Assembly (NCBI GenBank): GCA_039545355.1
Contig: BCJJ01000019.1
Span: 122,076-186,075, forward strand
Direction: 5' to 3'
Length of the DNA: 64,000 nt
Origin: Trichosporon coremiiforme
Taxonomy: Eukaryota > Basidiomycota > Tremellomycetes > Trichosporonales > Trichosporonaceae
The translations under genes were made by a program, and so were the position numbers. Shown piece by piece: positions 11,663-23,028 of this stretch. The notes under the pieces are model-generated. The model was not told the origin of the DNA, ran no database searches, and was given only the letters and a program-made list of their open reading frames with translations. Position 1 is the first letter of the stretch; every line of letters starts with the position of its first letter.

Positions 11663-12352
11663 CTATCCCCACTGCGTCTGGGGCGGTCCTTCCGTTGGCG
11701 GGCTTACAGCAGCAGCAGAGCTCTGGCTAGCAGCAGCGTCGACAGGCGTGCTCTGCATCTGCTGTGAGAAGTGGAGGCTAGCCTGGGAGAGCGACTGCAT
11801 TTGCTGAGGGGGGAGAGTTTGGTGCTGCGCAGCACGGCGGGGCGAGGGCGAGCGGAGGAAGTCTGCGAACATGGTGTCGTTCGCCTCTGGCGGAGGCGGA
11901 GGGGGCATATCGTCGAAGCCTCCGAGCGAGGAGATTGGGGCGAAGAAGGCCGCGCCGAGCCCGTAACCGGAGCCAGTGAGCGCGGCGCCGAGGTTGGCTT
12001 GACCTAACCCCGCTCCCAGTCCTCCTCCCACCTGTAGTCCGGGAGCCAGACCCGGGGCAAGGCCAGAAGCAACGTCAGAGGACAGACCCGAGACGCCCGA
12101 GGATGAGTCGCCTACGTCGGCTACCGCGGATCCGGATGCGGCCGGTGCGGAAGTGGAGGGGCCAGTCGAGTCGACGCTCATGCTGAGGGTCCAGCTGTCG
12201 TCGACGGTCCACACGCCGTCGGGACCGAGGTGCCGCGCCGAGGGGGGTACATAGACCGGCTGCTCGCGCGCAACATGCTCGCGGACGTGCTCCGCCAGCG
12301 CCGCCGTCGATGCGAAGGTGTGAGGGCAGAAGTCCCACCGACAGTAGAACAT
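11663..12352 (-). CDS. C2H2 zinc-finger protein, function unknown
   Basis: Single-exon frame of 229 aa. The first 25 residues are one C2H2 finger starting at once after the initiator Met: C-x4-C-x12-H-x3-H (CRWDFC ... HVREH). The rest is low-complexity: Ser/Gly/Ala-rich with a GLAPGLAPGL repeat, a poly-Pro run (DDMPPPPPPE), then a Gln/Ser-rich tail (LPPQQMQSLSQ). This composition suggests a transcription-factor-like or RNA-associated nuclear protein, but one finger alone does not identify it. Start at 12352 is the first ATG of the frame; an upstream exon completing a second finger cannot be excluded. Divergent from VPS25 across 341 bp. Confidence 0.6.
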   Translation of the reverse strand: MFYCRWDFCPHTFASTAALAEHVREHVAREQPVYVPPSARHLGPDGVWTVDDSWTLSMSVDSTGPSTSAPAASGSAVADVGDSSSGVSGLSSDVASGLAPGLAPGLQVGGGLGAGLGQANLGAALTGSGYGLGAAFFAPISSLGGFDDMPPPPPPEANDTMFADFLRSPSPRRAAQHQTLPPQQMQSLSQASLHFSQQMQSTPVDAAASQSSAAAVSPPTEGPPQTQWG

Positions 12353-12693
12353 CGGGACTGAGCTCTTGGCCGGCGGGAAGTTGGGAGGGCGGTGGGGGAG
12401 CTAGACGGGGTCTAGCGAGCGGAGACGAAGGAGAGGGTGGGGCATCAAGGCTCGGCAATGGTGATCGTGCTGGCACCGAGGGTGCAGTGCGGGCGAGCGA
12501 TGCAGTGCGGGCTGGGCGTACGGGCGTGCTGGGCCGTGGTTGGCCGTCAGTGTGAGATGGAAGCGATGGTGGGAAACATCTGATGCCGCTCACGCCGTGC
12601 GGGGCCCTCCACTATTCGTCACCGCGTGAACTGCCGTGGCCACCGCAACCTCGGCTCATCATCAATCCCGCATCCCGCCAGCAACGAGCAAGC

Positions 12694-14096
12694 ATGTCGA
12701 CATCGGTCGGCAACAACAATGCGGGGACGGAGCCCAGCGCTCTCGGCAAGAAGCTCAGGCCGACGACGAGTGGCACTGGCTTTGAGCGGCCGGGGATCTG
12801 GAGCTTCCCGCCGTTCTTCACGTGAGTTTCAACACGGGTCGTCAGACGCCAGGTGACAGTGTTGCAGAATCAAATCACTGCAGCGCATTACTGGAGCTTG
12901 AGCCGGCTTCTACCTCAAATGGAGAAGAGTGGGAAAGGCTGCGCGTAGAAAGCAGCTGAGAGACGCGAAGCTCGAGGCTAACATCAGAATCCAGCCGAAC
13001 CCCGCGACGCAGCAGCATCAGCTCGCACTGTGGACTGAGCTCGTCCTCGCATGGGCGAAGCACGATCGCGTTTTCACCGTGAATGCGGATAGCCCGGACC
13101 CCGGAGACGTTTTCAACAACAAGACCGTCGGGCGTGAGTGTGGCTTCCCCGTTTTCCCCATCATCCTCTTGCTGTCTTCCTCCATCTCCACCTTCAAGTT
13201 CTAACAGCGGCTCTCCTCAGCCCTCTGATGAGGAAAGTTATCTGACATGACAGGCAGGCTGCATCCTCCTGCGCTGAAGCAGCTCCTCGCACACATGGCC
13301 GCGGAGGGCAGTGCGGCTCCCGACCCGCCGAAGCAGACGACAACATACCTGCTTTACTGGCATAAGCCCGAGGAATGGGGGCAGCTGATATACGACTGGG
13401 TACGTTACTCTGGAGCGCGCGTTGGAGCTTGGTCGCGACGCCGGCGCGCGATCGCGTTTATGCGTTCTCCCGTGTACCCGAAATGAGCGCTGACACGCGA
13501 TCTAGGTTTCGGACAACGGATTCTTGAACACGATCATGACCTTTTACGAGATTGTTGACGGCGACCTGGCCCACACGACTGGTGAGTCGCTGTTTCCCCT
13601 ACTGTTTGTACCTCTGCCTCTTCGGCGAGAGACATCTCTGCCGAGACAGCCGTTTGCCCGTTCCTCTGCACACACCGCTGTCGTGTGCGTCTCGTGTGGT
13701 AGAGGTCGTACACCTTCACACCTGCGGTGGTTTCGCCATGCCCACCTGCCCGTTCCGGTACACCGGGCTAAGGCTGGGCATTAAATGATAAGGTTGGGTT
13801 GTTAAGGCACACGCATGGCGCCCGTGTTGATTGTTGATTGAACCTGCGCTGGTGCTTGCTCCAACACTACCTCAAGCCCACACCACCACTGCAGCGCCTC
13901 ATCGTCCCTTCCGCGTGCTCTGTCGTCATACCCACTTGCTCTTCAGCTACGGACGCCTTTGCGAGAGCTAACAGCAGAATTCCGCGAACTCCCCGAACCC
14001 CTCCTGCGGCGTGCGCTCGACACGCTCGTCCGCCGAGGGAAGGCGCAGATCATCCGCGCCGCCACCGGCGAGGGCGACGGTGTCCGCTTCCTGTAG
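12694..14096 (+). CDS. VPS25: ESCRT-II subunit VPS25
   Basis: Exons 12694-12821, 12988-13133, 13254-13399, 13506-13581, 13978-14096; 204 aa in one frame. Family signature is clear: WSFPPFFT, QPNPATQQHQLALW, NNKTVGRRLHPPALKQLL, TTYLLYWHKPEEWG, DNGFLNTIMTFYEI, EFRELPEPLLRRALDTLVRRGKAQI. Two winged-helix domains; VPS25 links the ESCRT-II core (VPS22/VPS36) to VPS20 on endosomes. The exon 3 acceptor is the CAG at 13251-13253 and not the CAG five bases later, because only the first gives GRRLHP. The last intron (13582-13977, 396 nt) is several times longer than its neighbours. Confidence 0.95.
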
Positions 14097-15834
14097 CCTG
14101 CAGGACTCATTTTGTTGTACTTTTAGCCATAGATTCTATTCAAACCATAAGGCAGACAAGGTCTCAGCCGTCGAGCGAAAGTGCGCGAAAGTGGGTACGC
14201 GAGAGTTAAAACAGGGCGCGCCTGGCGTCGGAGCCGGAGCCGTGAACGCGGAGCAGGGAGTTCTGCTGGCGCAGGGTTGGCGAGGGACGGGCGAGAGCGT
14301 AGACTTGCGTCCCTCCAGATGTTTCCTGCGCAGTCCGCGCACAGTCTCTGGCTGTCTGGCCAGCTGCATGTGCATAGCGCATAGCGAGACTCGCGAGGTA
14401 GACGAGACGAGGCGCGCAGTGGTGCCTGCCCCGATCTCTCGATCTCATGCATGGAGCTGCGCTGGTCACGCTCGGTATTCGGAGAGGGGAAGGTGGCCGA
14501 GGCGGCGAGGTCTCTGATCTCTGGTAGCTACGATACGACTGGCCGGCGTACCTTGGCTGCCAGAAGCGCAGTGCTGCAACTGCGCGCTTGCTTGTGCCGT
14601 ATATTGGCGGTCAAGTGCTGCGGGTGCGGTAGCTCATTGCGTACCTACTGAGCGCTCCAAGCTTGGCAAGTCTTCTTGGTCCGGCTTACCGTGCAGGAGC
14701 AGATCGCAGTTGATGAGCAGCTGACACTGACGATCGTGGGTGGCTGGGAGCTTTAGTCGGGTATGGGTCGTGGAATGTCCGGCACCCAGTGCCGTTTGCC
14801 GGATCCTGTGGATCCTTTGGCGCTGGGCGGGGAGCTATGGTGTAAGGTTGGCGTTGCGTAAAGAGGCAGTCACACCGGTGCCGCTGCTCTCCCCACGTTA
14901 GGTTATGATGGAAGGCAGCTAGAAATGCAGCTGTGTGCATCGCCTACTACCCATGCTAGGCTATGCAGACAAGCTAACCTTCTGCAACGATGATACGGCT
15001 GAAGTCTGGCTGCACGGCAGGTTACGTCTCGGATTGTTCGGAGGCTGTGCCGCCCGCGGCGCTGGAGGTATTTACTGGAACACGCGCCAGAGCCCAGACA
15101 CCAGACGCGATCGTCATGAAATCACGGAACGAGGCGAAACGAGGCGATGCAGCGCCGATCCTTTTGACGCACCATGTACACACCAGCGGACATGCGCGAC
15201 ATGCGCGACATGTGCGACATGAGAGAAGCCGGGCGATGCGTGCATGCAATGTTCCACCGCATTCAGTGCACCGCCTGTCGATCTACGCGTTATCTCAATT
15301 GCGCCGCTCATGACCGCGTCCTCCGTGTCCTCCACGATCCACGGTGAGGCACTTCCACGCCGCAAAAGACATGACGGATGGATCAACTAGTGGATGAACA
15401 TGCATGCCCCGATTCCACGATCAGCACCGCCCGCTGATCATTGATCTGAATTGCTCTGCGCGCCCCGTTCCCCTGGTCCTTCGGTTCTCCTGCAGCTCTC
15501 TCTACCGGCTGCGCAGGATGTACCAGTTCGTCTCCGAAGGAGGCCTCGCGAAGGCCCGCCTCTCGCATTACCATACGTTGCTCTCGTAGCTTCCCTAACA
15601 CTGCTCCGCTGGCTTCTCTCCAACGCACGTCTGCTGCTGCCACGTCCGCTCGCCACTCCCTTCCTTGCCACGCAGAACCGCCAGCTCATAGGCCGCTCAC
15701 AGGCAATGGCAGCAGGCAGGAACTGAGCAAAGTTGCGATGGCAGTGATGCCCGCAACGCGCTTCCGCCGCCGCTTGGCCGCTGCCCATGTCCTTCCGGAG
15801 CATGAACGGTCAAAATACTGCTGCAGCTCATACA

Positions 15835-15835
<1 letters not shown>

Positions 15836-15863
<28 letters not shown>
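15836..15863. repeat. (CT)n microsatellite
   Basis: Fourteen perfect CT units in the gene-free interval upstream of BCK1. Length is likely to vary between strains. Confidence 0.95.
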
Positions 15864-15866
<3 letters not shown>

Positions 15867-16420
15867 AACGCTCTCGCAGTTGTCCCGGCACCTCATTCTG
15901 TAGCTGCATTCGTAGACCAGGTAGCCCAGCCCGGATCCCGGAGCTCGGCGGGCCGTTCTGATTATCTGCGATCCCGAACTGAACTCGTGACTTGCGCTCG
16001 CGCTGGTTCGCGCTCGCTGCAGCTCTATCAAGTTTCTGGGATGCCCGATGCCCGCATCTCTTTGGGTCCGCTCGGTTGCTGGGCATACCGCAAAAGAAGC
16101 TGACATGTCGCTCTACCTGCGCTGAGCTGCAGCGAAGCGGCCAGAAAGGCAGTCGGGGAGGTGTATTTGTGGGTAGAGTGAGGGCCGAGGCACGCATTAC
16201 GCACATGCAGACGCTGCAGGAGGCAGCAAGGGGCCTTGCTCATTTGCTAGTACTGATACTACTCAGCTGGCTGGAGCCATCCGAAACGGAATGGACTGGA
16301 CTGGACTGGACTGCGGTGTGGTACTACGGGGTGGAGCGGATAAGATCCGGCCTGGCCACTGTATGTCGCTGGGCTGGCTGGGCTCACTGGTCGGTGCGCG
16401 AGCACGCCTGTCATCACCCC

Positions 16421-16463
16421 TGGCTGCCTGGCTGCCTGGCTGCCTGGCTGTCGGGCTGCCTGG
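16421..16463. repeat. TGGCTGCC tandem repeat
   Basis: An 8-bp unit TGGCTGCC repeated more than three times and continued imperfectly (TCGGGCTGCCTGG). A shorter GGACT pentamer repeat lies about 110 bp upstream (16294-16314). Confidence 0.85.
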
Positions 16464-17305
16464 TGCGTGCGTGCCCTTATGTGCCCTGCCCTTGTCGACT
16501 TACCCAGCCTACTGCATACAGCCCCAGCCTGCCTAGCGCCAGCCAGCCCAGACAGGCTATCCAGCTGCTCCTGACAGTCGACACCGTCGTCACCCTACGT
16601 CTCCGACATCCCTGCAGTCCCTATCCATTCCATCCTGCTGTATCTATCTCATCCACCACTGTCGACTCTTCGTTCTGAACCACACACATCACCCCATCCC
16701 ACGACACACACACTCCTGTTTAAGCCACCCATCCCTCCCCCTCGCCCTCACCACCGGCACATCCTCCCTCCGCGCATCCCCGCCCCGCCCCGACGCAACC
16801 GCCTTCCCCCGTCTCGCCTCCCTCCGTTTTCTTCCTCCTCGACAAGCAAACTCTATCGGTCACCCCAAGCGTACAGCACTTCGACCCTTGCGCCGCCGAG
16901 TGCTGCGACCGCCTGACGTCCAGCCTTCACATCGAGACCAGCTTTCCCCTCGGCAGTAGCTTGTGTGACTGCGTGCGAGCGCCGTGTCTGCCGAACCTGT
17001 CGTTGCCGAGACTGAGCTAGACGACTGTCCGAACCCCAGGACGCGCTGGCCCTCGGCCGGCGAGGTTCACCATCGGCTGTGTCTCTGTCTCAGCGACTCG
17101 AACCGCTCTCTAATTCTGAGATCTAAGTCCGCACGTCTGAAATCGACCGCCCGCATCTGAATACTGCACTGTCGCCACCTTCTCTGGGTCGCCCGATCTG
17201 ATCGCCTCCCCCTGAGCAGCTTCCTCTCCGACCCATCGTCACCCCTCCGACCCATCGTCACCCCTCCGACCCTACACCACTTCCTCGAACTTGTGACCTT
17301 GCCGA

Positions 17306-17326
17306 ATGTCTAGTCATGAAGAATAG
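17306..17326 (+). promoter_or_regulatory. uORF overlapping the BCK1 start codon
   Basis: ATG at 17306 starts a six-codon frame (MSSHEE) ending at TAG 17324-17326. The BCK1 ATG at 17316 lies inside it in another frame. A ribosome that uses the upstream ATG passes the BCK1 start before terminating, so the uORF should lower BCK1 translation unless it is skipped by leaky scanning or a downstream transcription start. The upstream ATG has C at -3, the BCK1 ATG has G at -3, which favours leaky scanning. Confidence 0.55.
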
Positions 17327-20300
17327 ACCTCCGACACTGACTGTCTCCACCCAGGGGCTCCAGTCGCCCTCCGCCAGTTTACCGCCAGGCGCTCTGGGGC
17401 TAACAGCACCAGGGTCCCTTCGGTCACGACCGCTAGGTGCCCGGCGGCGGCAGCCCTTGAACTCCGGGCTTTTCATCGCAAACCCAGATTCCTCGGACGA
17501 GGACGATTCAGCTGTTAACGGGACACCGAGCAGCCAGACGAACGCAGCTGCGCCCAGTTACAGCAGTGGTGGAAGCACTCACCAGGTTTCGCCGCAACGA
17601 AGCTTTCGTTCGAGTTCTCCAACAACGCGGAACAGCCCACAGCACAGTTCGCCTCATGCGTCTCCCGTAGGGCAGGCAGGTACGATTGGCCGGAACGCAA
17701 GCGCCGCGACTCCCCTGCCACCGATTCCTCCCCAGCAATCTGGGTCGACTGGTTCAAATTCCCTCCCATCTGCATCCTCCTCTGCATCTCCCGGTGCGCC
17801 GCCAACGATGAACACGACATCGCGACCGCTACCGATCTTGAACGCGCCGAACACCAGACCTAACTCTTCTAACCCTCACCATGTCGGCGTGTCGAACCCC
17901 ATACTGTCTCTTGGTCCTCTGGGTTCACCGTTGTTATCAGCTTTCCCTCTACCGTCGCCATCCGGGCATGAAATGGCGTCGTCCCTCAGCCAGAACAGCA
18001 CCTGCAACGGATCGACAGGTCACGCCCCTTCCTCCGCTTCCAGTTCGCGACCGATGCCGCCCCAACCCCCACCACAGCCGGAACGTCATCGCGAGTTCAG
18101 CCAGAAGCCGAGAGCGTTCACGACCCCGACGATGGAGCGCGAGCGTGGCACCATTGGCGATGCACGGGTCAATAGCATCTATCGCGAGCAACCCGGATCG
18201 CCGAACCGGGCGTTGCCACCGTTGCCCCCAATGAAAGCGCAGTCCGTGCCGTCCCCGACTGCAGGGCAGCTGAACCAGCTGCATGGATCGTCGCCTAGCA
18301 ATCACCCCGGCCACTTCCACCCTCCCCACTTATTCCCCCCCATCCCGCCCACGCCCGCCGGACCGTCTCTCACCCGAGTATCCAGCCCCGACGATGCGTT
18401 GCATGTCCCTGACCGACGACAAAGGTCTAACTCGATGTTCAAAGTGCTGCTTCAAGTCACAACAGACAACGAGCAGTTCTCCATTGTTGACATCACAGGG
18501 GTTCACACAGCAGAAGCCATTCGGGAACGCATCTTCTCCAAGGTGGGTTATTTTTATCATTGTGTGTACTAACATGTGCCAGCTTCGTTTCCGAGATGAT
18601 GACTACGCGACGCTGTCGCTGTTCCGGACAGACATCGGAGAGTCCCCCGAGCCAACCCCTATCGCGAACCCGAGCCTGCTGCAGTTGTGTCAGAGCCTGG
18701 GCGATTCGCGAGCTTCCCTCAAGTTCCTGGTCGTCCAGACTGGCGCCCCCCGATCGTCGTCGTCGATGGTCCCGCCACCGTCAGTGTCTACTGAGTACTC
18801 GACCCGGGCCCCACCAGCGATCGTCACCGACATGCCCGCTCCCCCGTATACCCCGGATCCTCACTCGAGCGGACACTCGAAAGACGGTAGCCTTAGCTCA
18901 GCCAGCGGAGCCTCGATGGATCGGCGCCAGGGTAGCTTCCACAGCATTAACGATGCCGAGGAACTGCCGTACTACGGCACGCGGGGCATACGTCAGCCGA
19001 CACTGTCCACGAGCTCGGCTTCGCCTATCGGCAGCAATGTGTCCCGTCCCTCACTGCACACGAATTCGAGCCTCGTCGCGGCACCCGTGAGAGTCGGATC
19101 CGTTTCGACACCAGACTTAACGCGGGACCCGCATGACGACGAGTACAACATGACGTTACCTGCTTATCCTGCGAACGAATCTCGAGACTTGGGAGCGACC
19201 ATCCGTGCTAGCAGTACCTCGACTCCTCAGCCTCCGCCCGTGGTCACGACGTTCCCCATCGACCACGCTGGCCCCAGCAGTTCCGCGTCGCCATCGAGGT
19301 CGTACCCGATCGCTTCCACGAGCCTCGACATCCCCAACATTCCAGGCATTGACCGAGCCACGCTCGATGCGATGGACGACGAGACGAAAGCTCTCGTCAT
19401 CGCACTCGCACAGGAAGAGCAGCAGAATGTCACCCGCAGACAGGAGCAGGAGTTGGCAGACGCCGAGCTCGCCCTCAGGACGCAGCAGACGGAAAGGGAG
19501 CACTGGCAACAGGAGCAGGAGCGCCGCCAGTCTGAGTTTGATCAGGTTGCAGCTGATGCGGCCGAAGCTGTAAGTTTGAGTGTCCTTGGCGGGAAACTGA
19601 CCTCTCAGGTTCGCTTGCAGCAGCAGGAGCGATTGCTGGAGGAACAACGACACGAGCGTCTGCTGGAGGAACAGCGGCAGCAGGAGGAGGAGCGTCGGAC
19701 GAGCCTGTCTCGCGACAACGACGCGGACCGCGCCCATTCCGTCGCTATCGAGCGCCAGATGCGGAGGCACATGTACCAGAACCAGATGGCTACCCCGGGA
19801 GACTACCACTCATTACCGGGTCCGTCTGCGCCGATGCCGTACGATGCGCGACGACCTTCGGACTCACAGGCTGAGCGGCCCTGGGTTCCACCTTACACGG
19901 CGTCGTCACCTCCCGAGCAGAACGGCCACATCTACGGTCGTGCACCGTCGTACGAGGCTGCGGTCGCTCAGCCGCCACACGCCAACGAGGTAGGCGTGCG
20001 CCGAACGTCGAACAACATGCCGCCCTACGCTCACCATGCGTCCACCGTGCCCCAGCCTACCGACCAGCGCTCAGGCAGCCGACAAGGTCGGTACGCAACT
20101 TACGGACCGACGACAGGTCCGTCTGCGAGGCACAACTCCGGATCGAACCCCATCAGTGTGGAGTTCCCGTCGCCGCATCCGTCGTGGCCTGACCCGTCGC
20201 CTCCGATCAGCACATCACCAGATGCCTCTAGTATGCGCCGACCCAGTGAAGTGCAGGTCAGCCCTCCCGTCAACGGCCAGACCCACCAGAGCAGCTACTT

Positions 20301-22314
20301 CCCGCCGCGAGCTGGTTCTGACCCGCGACCCCGTATCCCTCGTCATGACGTCGCGCCGAGGCGAATGTACTCAAGCGACCTATACGGACGGGAGGTCGAG
20401 CTCTCAGACAGCGTGTCGGCAAGCGGAACTGTTACTTCGGACGCGACGACGATTATGCCGAGCGAGGGTACAGCGCGCCCGGAGGATTGGCAGCACCGTC
20501 TGGATAACATGATCGGCCACCAAACCGGTGCTACCCGCAACCCGCAGTCTGTACTGTCGTCCCCAGAGGAGGCTACGCTCTTCGTCCCCGCCACACGCCC
20601 CCAGCTGACTGTCAACACAACGCGAGGACCTGCCCGCAATCGCTCGCCCATGCCGGCGCAGTACTCTGCTGACAGTTCTGACTCGGAGAGCAACAACGAC
20701 GAGGAAGGGCGCGAGTGGCGCCAGCGATCTGTTAACGCACTCCGCAAGGGCGGCTGGCGTCCTGACCCCGAGCAGCTCTACGACAACCTCCAGGACTTCT
20801 TCCCGAAGATTGACCTTGACCAGCCGATCGTCGATCCTGTCGTCTCGTCCACGCCCAGCACGCCGAACTCGGAGTCGCCGCGCAACACATTCGAGATGCA
20901 GCGGCGCCCGGAGACCCCCGAGATGGTTTCGGCCGCTGTGCATGCGATGAGCGGGCGGGCAGGCTCGAGTTCGGCTCGCGATGAGCCGCAGCGGGTGAAC
21001 CCCGTCAGAGGCGCGATCTCGGCCGCGACCGCCGCGATTGGTGGTGCCTTTAACCGAGCCGAGAACCGCAAGTCGATCCGAAACGTGGCCGAGCACAAGA
21101 AGAAGTCGCTGCAGCGGAACAGGGAGCGCGATGCGCAAGTCGATCGCGACCAGGTCATCCTCGCGAACCAGGCCGAGGAGCGGCGGATCAAGCGCTCGTC
21201 GAGCATGTGGGGCCACCGTGTCGTGGAGGTTACGCCGTCGCGCATGTCGGAGATCCTCCCCGCGACGATTCCCGAGTCACCGAGCGGCGACGGCAAGCCG
21301 CAGACGCTCAACTGGGTCAAGGGTGGTTTGATCGGACGCGGATCCTACGGTCGCGTGTACCACGCGCTCAACGTCACGACCGGAGACGTCATGGCCGTCA
21401 AGCAGGTCGAGATCCCGCGGACGGAGCGCGACAAGAACGACAATCGGCACCAGACGATGGTTGAGGCGCTGCGCAAAGAGCAGGGTCTGCTTCAGAACCT
21501 GTACCACCCCAACGTTGTCGCGTACCTGGGTTTCGAGGAGGGCACCAAGTATCTCTCGATTTTCCTCGAGTACGTTCCCGGAGGCACGATTGGCTCGATC
21601 TACCGCACGCCCGACCACGGCCGCTTTGAGGAGAACCTCATCAAGTACTTCACCGGTCAGATCTTGCAGGGTCTCGAGTACCTGCACAGCAACAACGTGC
21701 AGCACCGCGACCTGAAGAGTGACAACATCCTCGTTGACGCCAACGGAGTCTGCAAGATCTCAGACTTTGGAATCTCGAAGCGCACGTCTGAGAACGCGTA
21801 CGAGTCCAACCTCAACACGTCGATGCAGGGCTCCGTCTTCTGGATGGCCCCTGAAGTCATGATGAAGGACCAGTCGCGGGACCCTAGTCGAGGTTCTGGC
21901 AAGGGCTCCAGCGGATCCGGTCGCGAGGACAACACGTACAGCGCAAAAGCGGACATCTGGTCGCTCGGCTGTGTCGTCGTCGAGATGTGGACCGGGCAGC
22001 GGCCGTGGGGCACCATGCAGATGCTGCCCGTCATGTACGCGTCCACACTTGGGCACGAGACGCCGGGTATTCCGCCCGAGATTCTCGAGACGATGTCGCC
22101 GACAGCCGTGCAGTTCTTGTACAGCAAGTGCCTGTGCTGGGAGTCGAAGGGGCGACCGACGGCTGCCGAGCTGCTGTCGGACCCGTTCGTGACGGAGCGC
22201 AGCGCAGCGTGGACGTGGCACAACTCGCGCATCGGGCGGAGCGTTGCGCAGAAGGGACTCGAGACGTATCGCAACGCGAGCTACAGCACGAACGGACGTG
22301 CCGCGAAGAAATAG
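17316..22314 (+). CDS. BCK1: MAP kinase kinase kinase of the cell wall integrity pathway, BCK1 type
   Basis: Exons 17316-18542, 18583-19569, 19609-22314, giving 1639 aa. The 39-nt second intron is in frame and open (GTAAGT ... AACTGACCTCTCAG). The N-terminal 370 residues are Ser/Pro-rich and disordered. About 373-440 is a small ubiquitin-fold-like segment (FKVLLQVTTDNEQFSIVDI, LRFRDDDYATLSLFRTD), then a long low-complexity region with a Gln/Glu coiled coil around 720-770. The kinase domain spans about 1303-1600: GRGSYGRVYHALNVTTGD, MAVKQVE, HRDLKSDN near 1437, DFGISKR, GSVFWMAPEV, ADIWSLGCVVVEMWTG. The LNVTTGDxMAVKQVE and FLEYVPGG segments match Bck1, the Pkc1 target that activates Mkk1/2, rather than Ste11 or Ssk2. 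Confidence 0.9.
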
Positions 22315-23028
22315 ACAACCGGACATTTGATTCCATCCATATCAAGGCTCGCTAGAACCTGACTGATTCTTGTTGGACTGCAACCTCGTCCCCTGCACCG
22401 CACTGCCAGCACCATCCCTTCCACTCATCTAAGACCACCTTTTTTATGAACCATCGTTGTATCATACATGCTCTTTCGATAGGCAACACAGGATGAACCG
22501 TATGTATTTGGCTTGTACGCGAGCGTGAGCGATCAACGGGGCAGCGCGTGAGTGACGCAGAGTCAAGACTTGTGCCTACAGGTGGTACTCGTCCGAGCGC
22601 AGCAATGAACCAACTTTCTCGTCCTGAACGCTAACCGGCGCATAGCCATCTATGCATGCTACTCATGCATGTCCCGCTGTTCATCTTTACCTGCATGCAT
22701 ACGACTTACAGTGCGGTATTTAGCTCTGTCGAGGTGGTGATGCAGACCACGTGACCTGCCACGCGTGTATAACCCCGTAACCCCGCCACTGTAGCTTCAG
22801 CGTTGAGGCAAGATGTTGCACAACGCGCTCGCGAGCAGCCGCCATCACGTCCAGCTCGCTCACCACCACCATCGTCGCGCACCACCAGCGACTCACCTCA
22901 TCCGCCGCTTACCCCGGCGTCTCGACCGTCCGAACGCGAGCAACCCGAAAGAAACCGAAGCGCAGCCCTAAACGCAAAACCAAACGAATAGATCTCGGAT
23001 CAGTCGACAATAGAGTAAACTAGACAAA
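22315..23028. other. Intergenic between BCK1 and SmB
   Basis: 714 bp with BCK1 3' UTR and the SmB promoter. Several ATGCATG-type palindromic hexamers around 22650-22705. No gene seen. Confidence 0.4.

Larger units (their letters stand above)
14097..17315. other. Long gene-free interval and 5' leader of BCK1
   Basis: 3.2 kb without a supportable gene. Contains several simple repeats listed separately. From about 16680 to 17290 the plus strand is C/T-rich with many CCC and CCT runs, typical of a long 5' leader or core promoter in these fungi. Short frames on both strands have no family features. Confidence 0.45.

Noticed and set aside
15189..15220. Short GCGACAT repeats considered as a CRISPR-like array
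   Set aside because: Units are adjacent, seven to eight bases long and without spacers; a simple tandem repeat in a eukaryotic genome.
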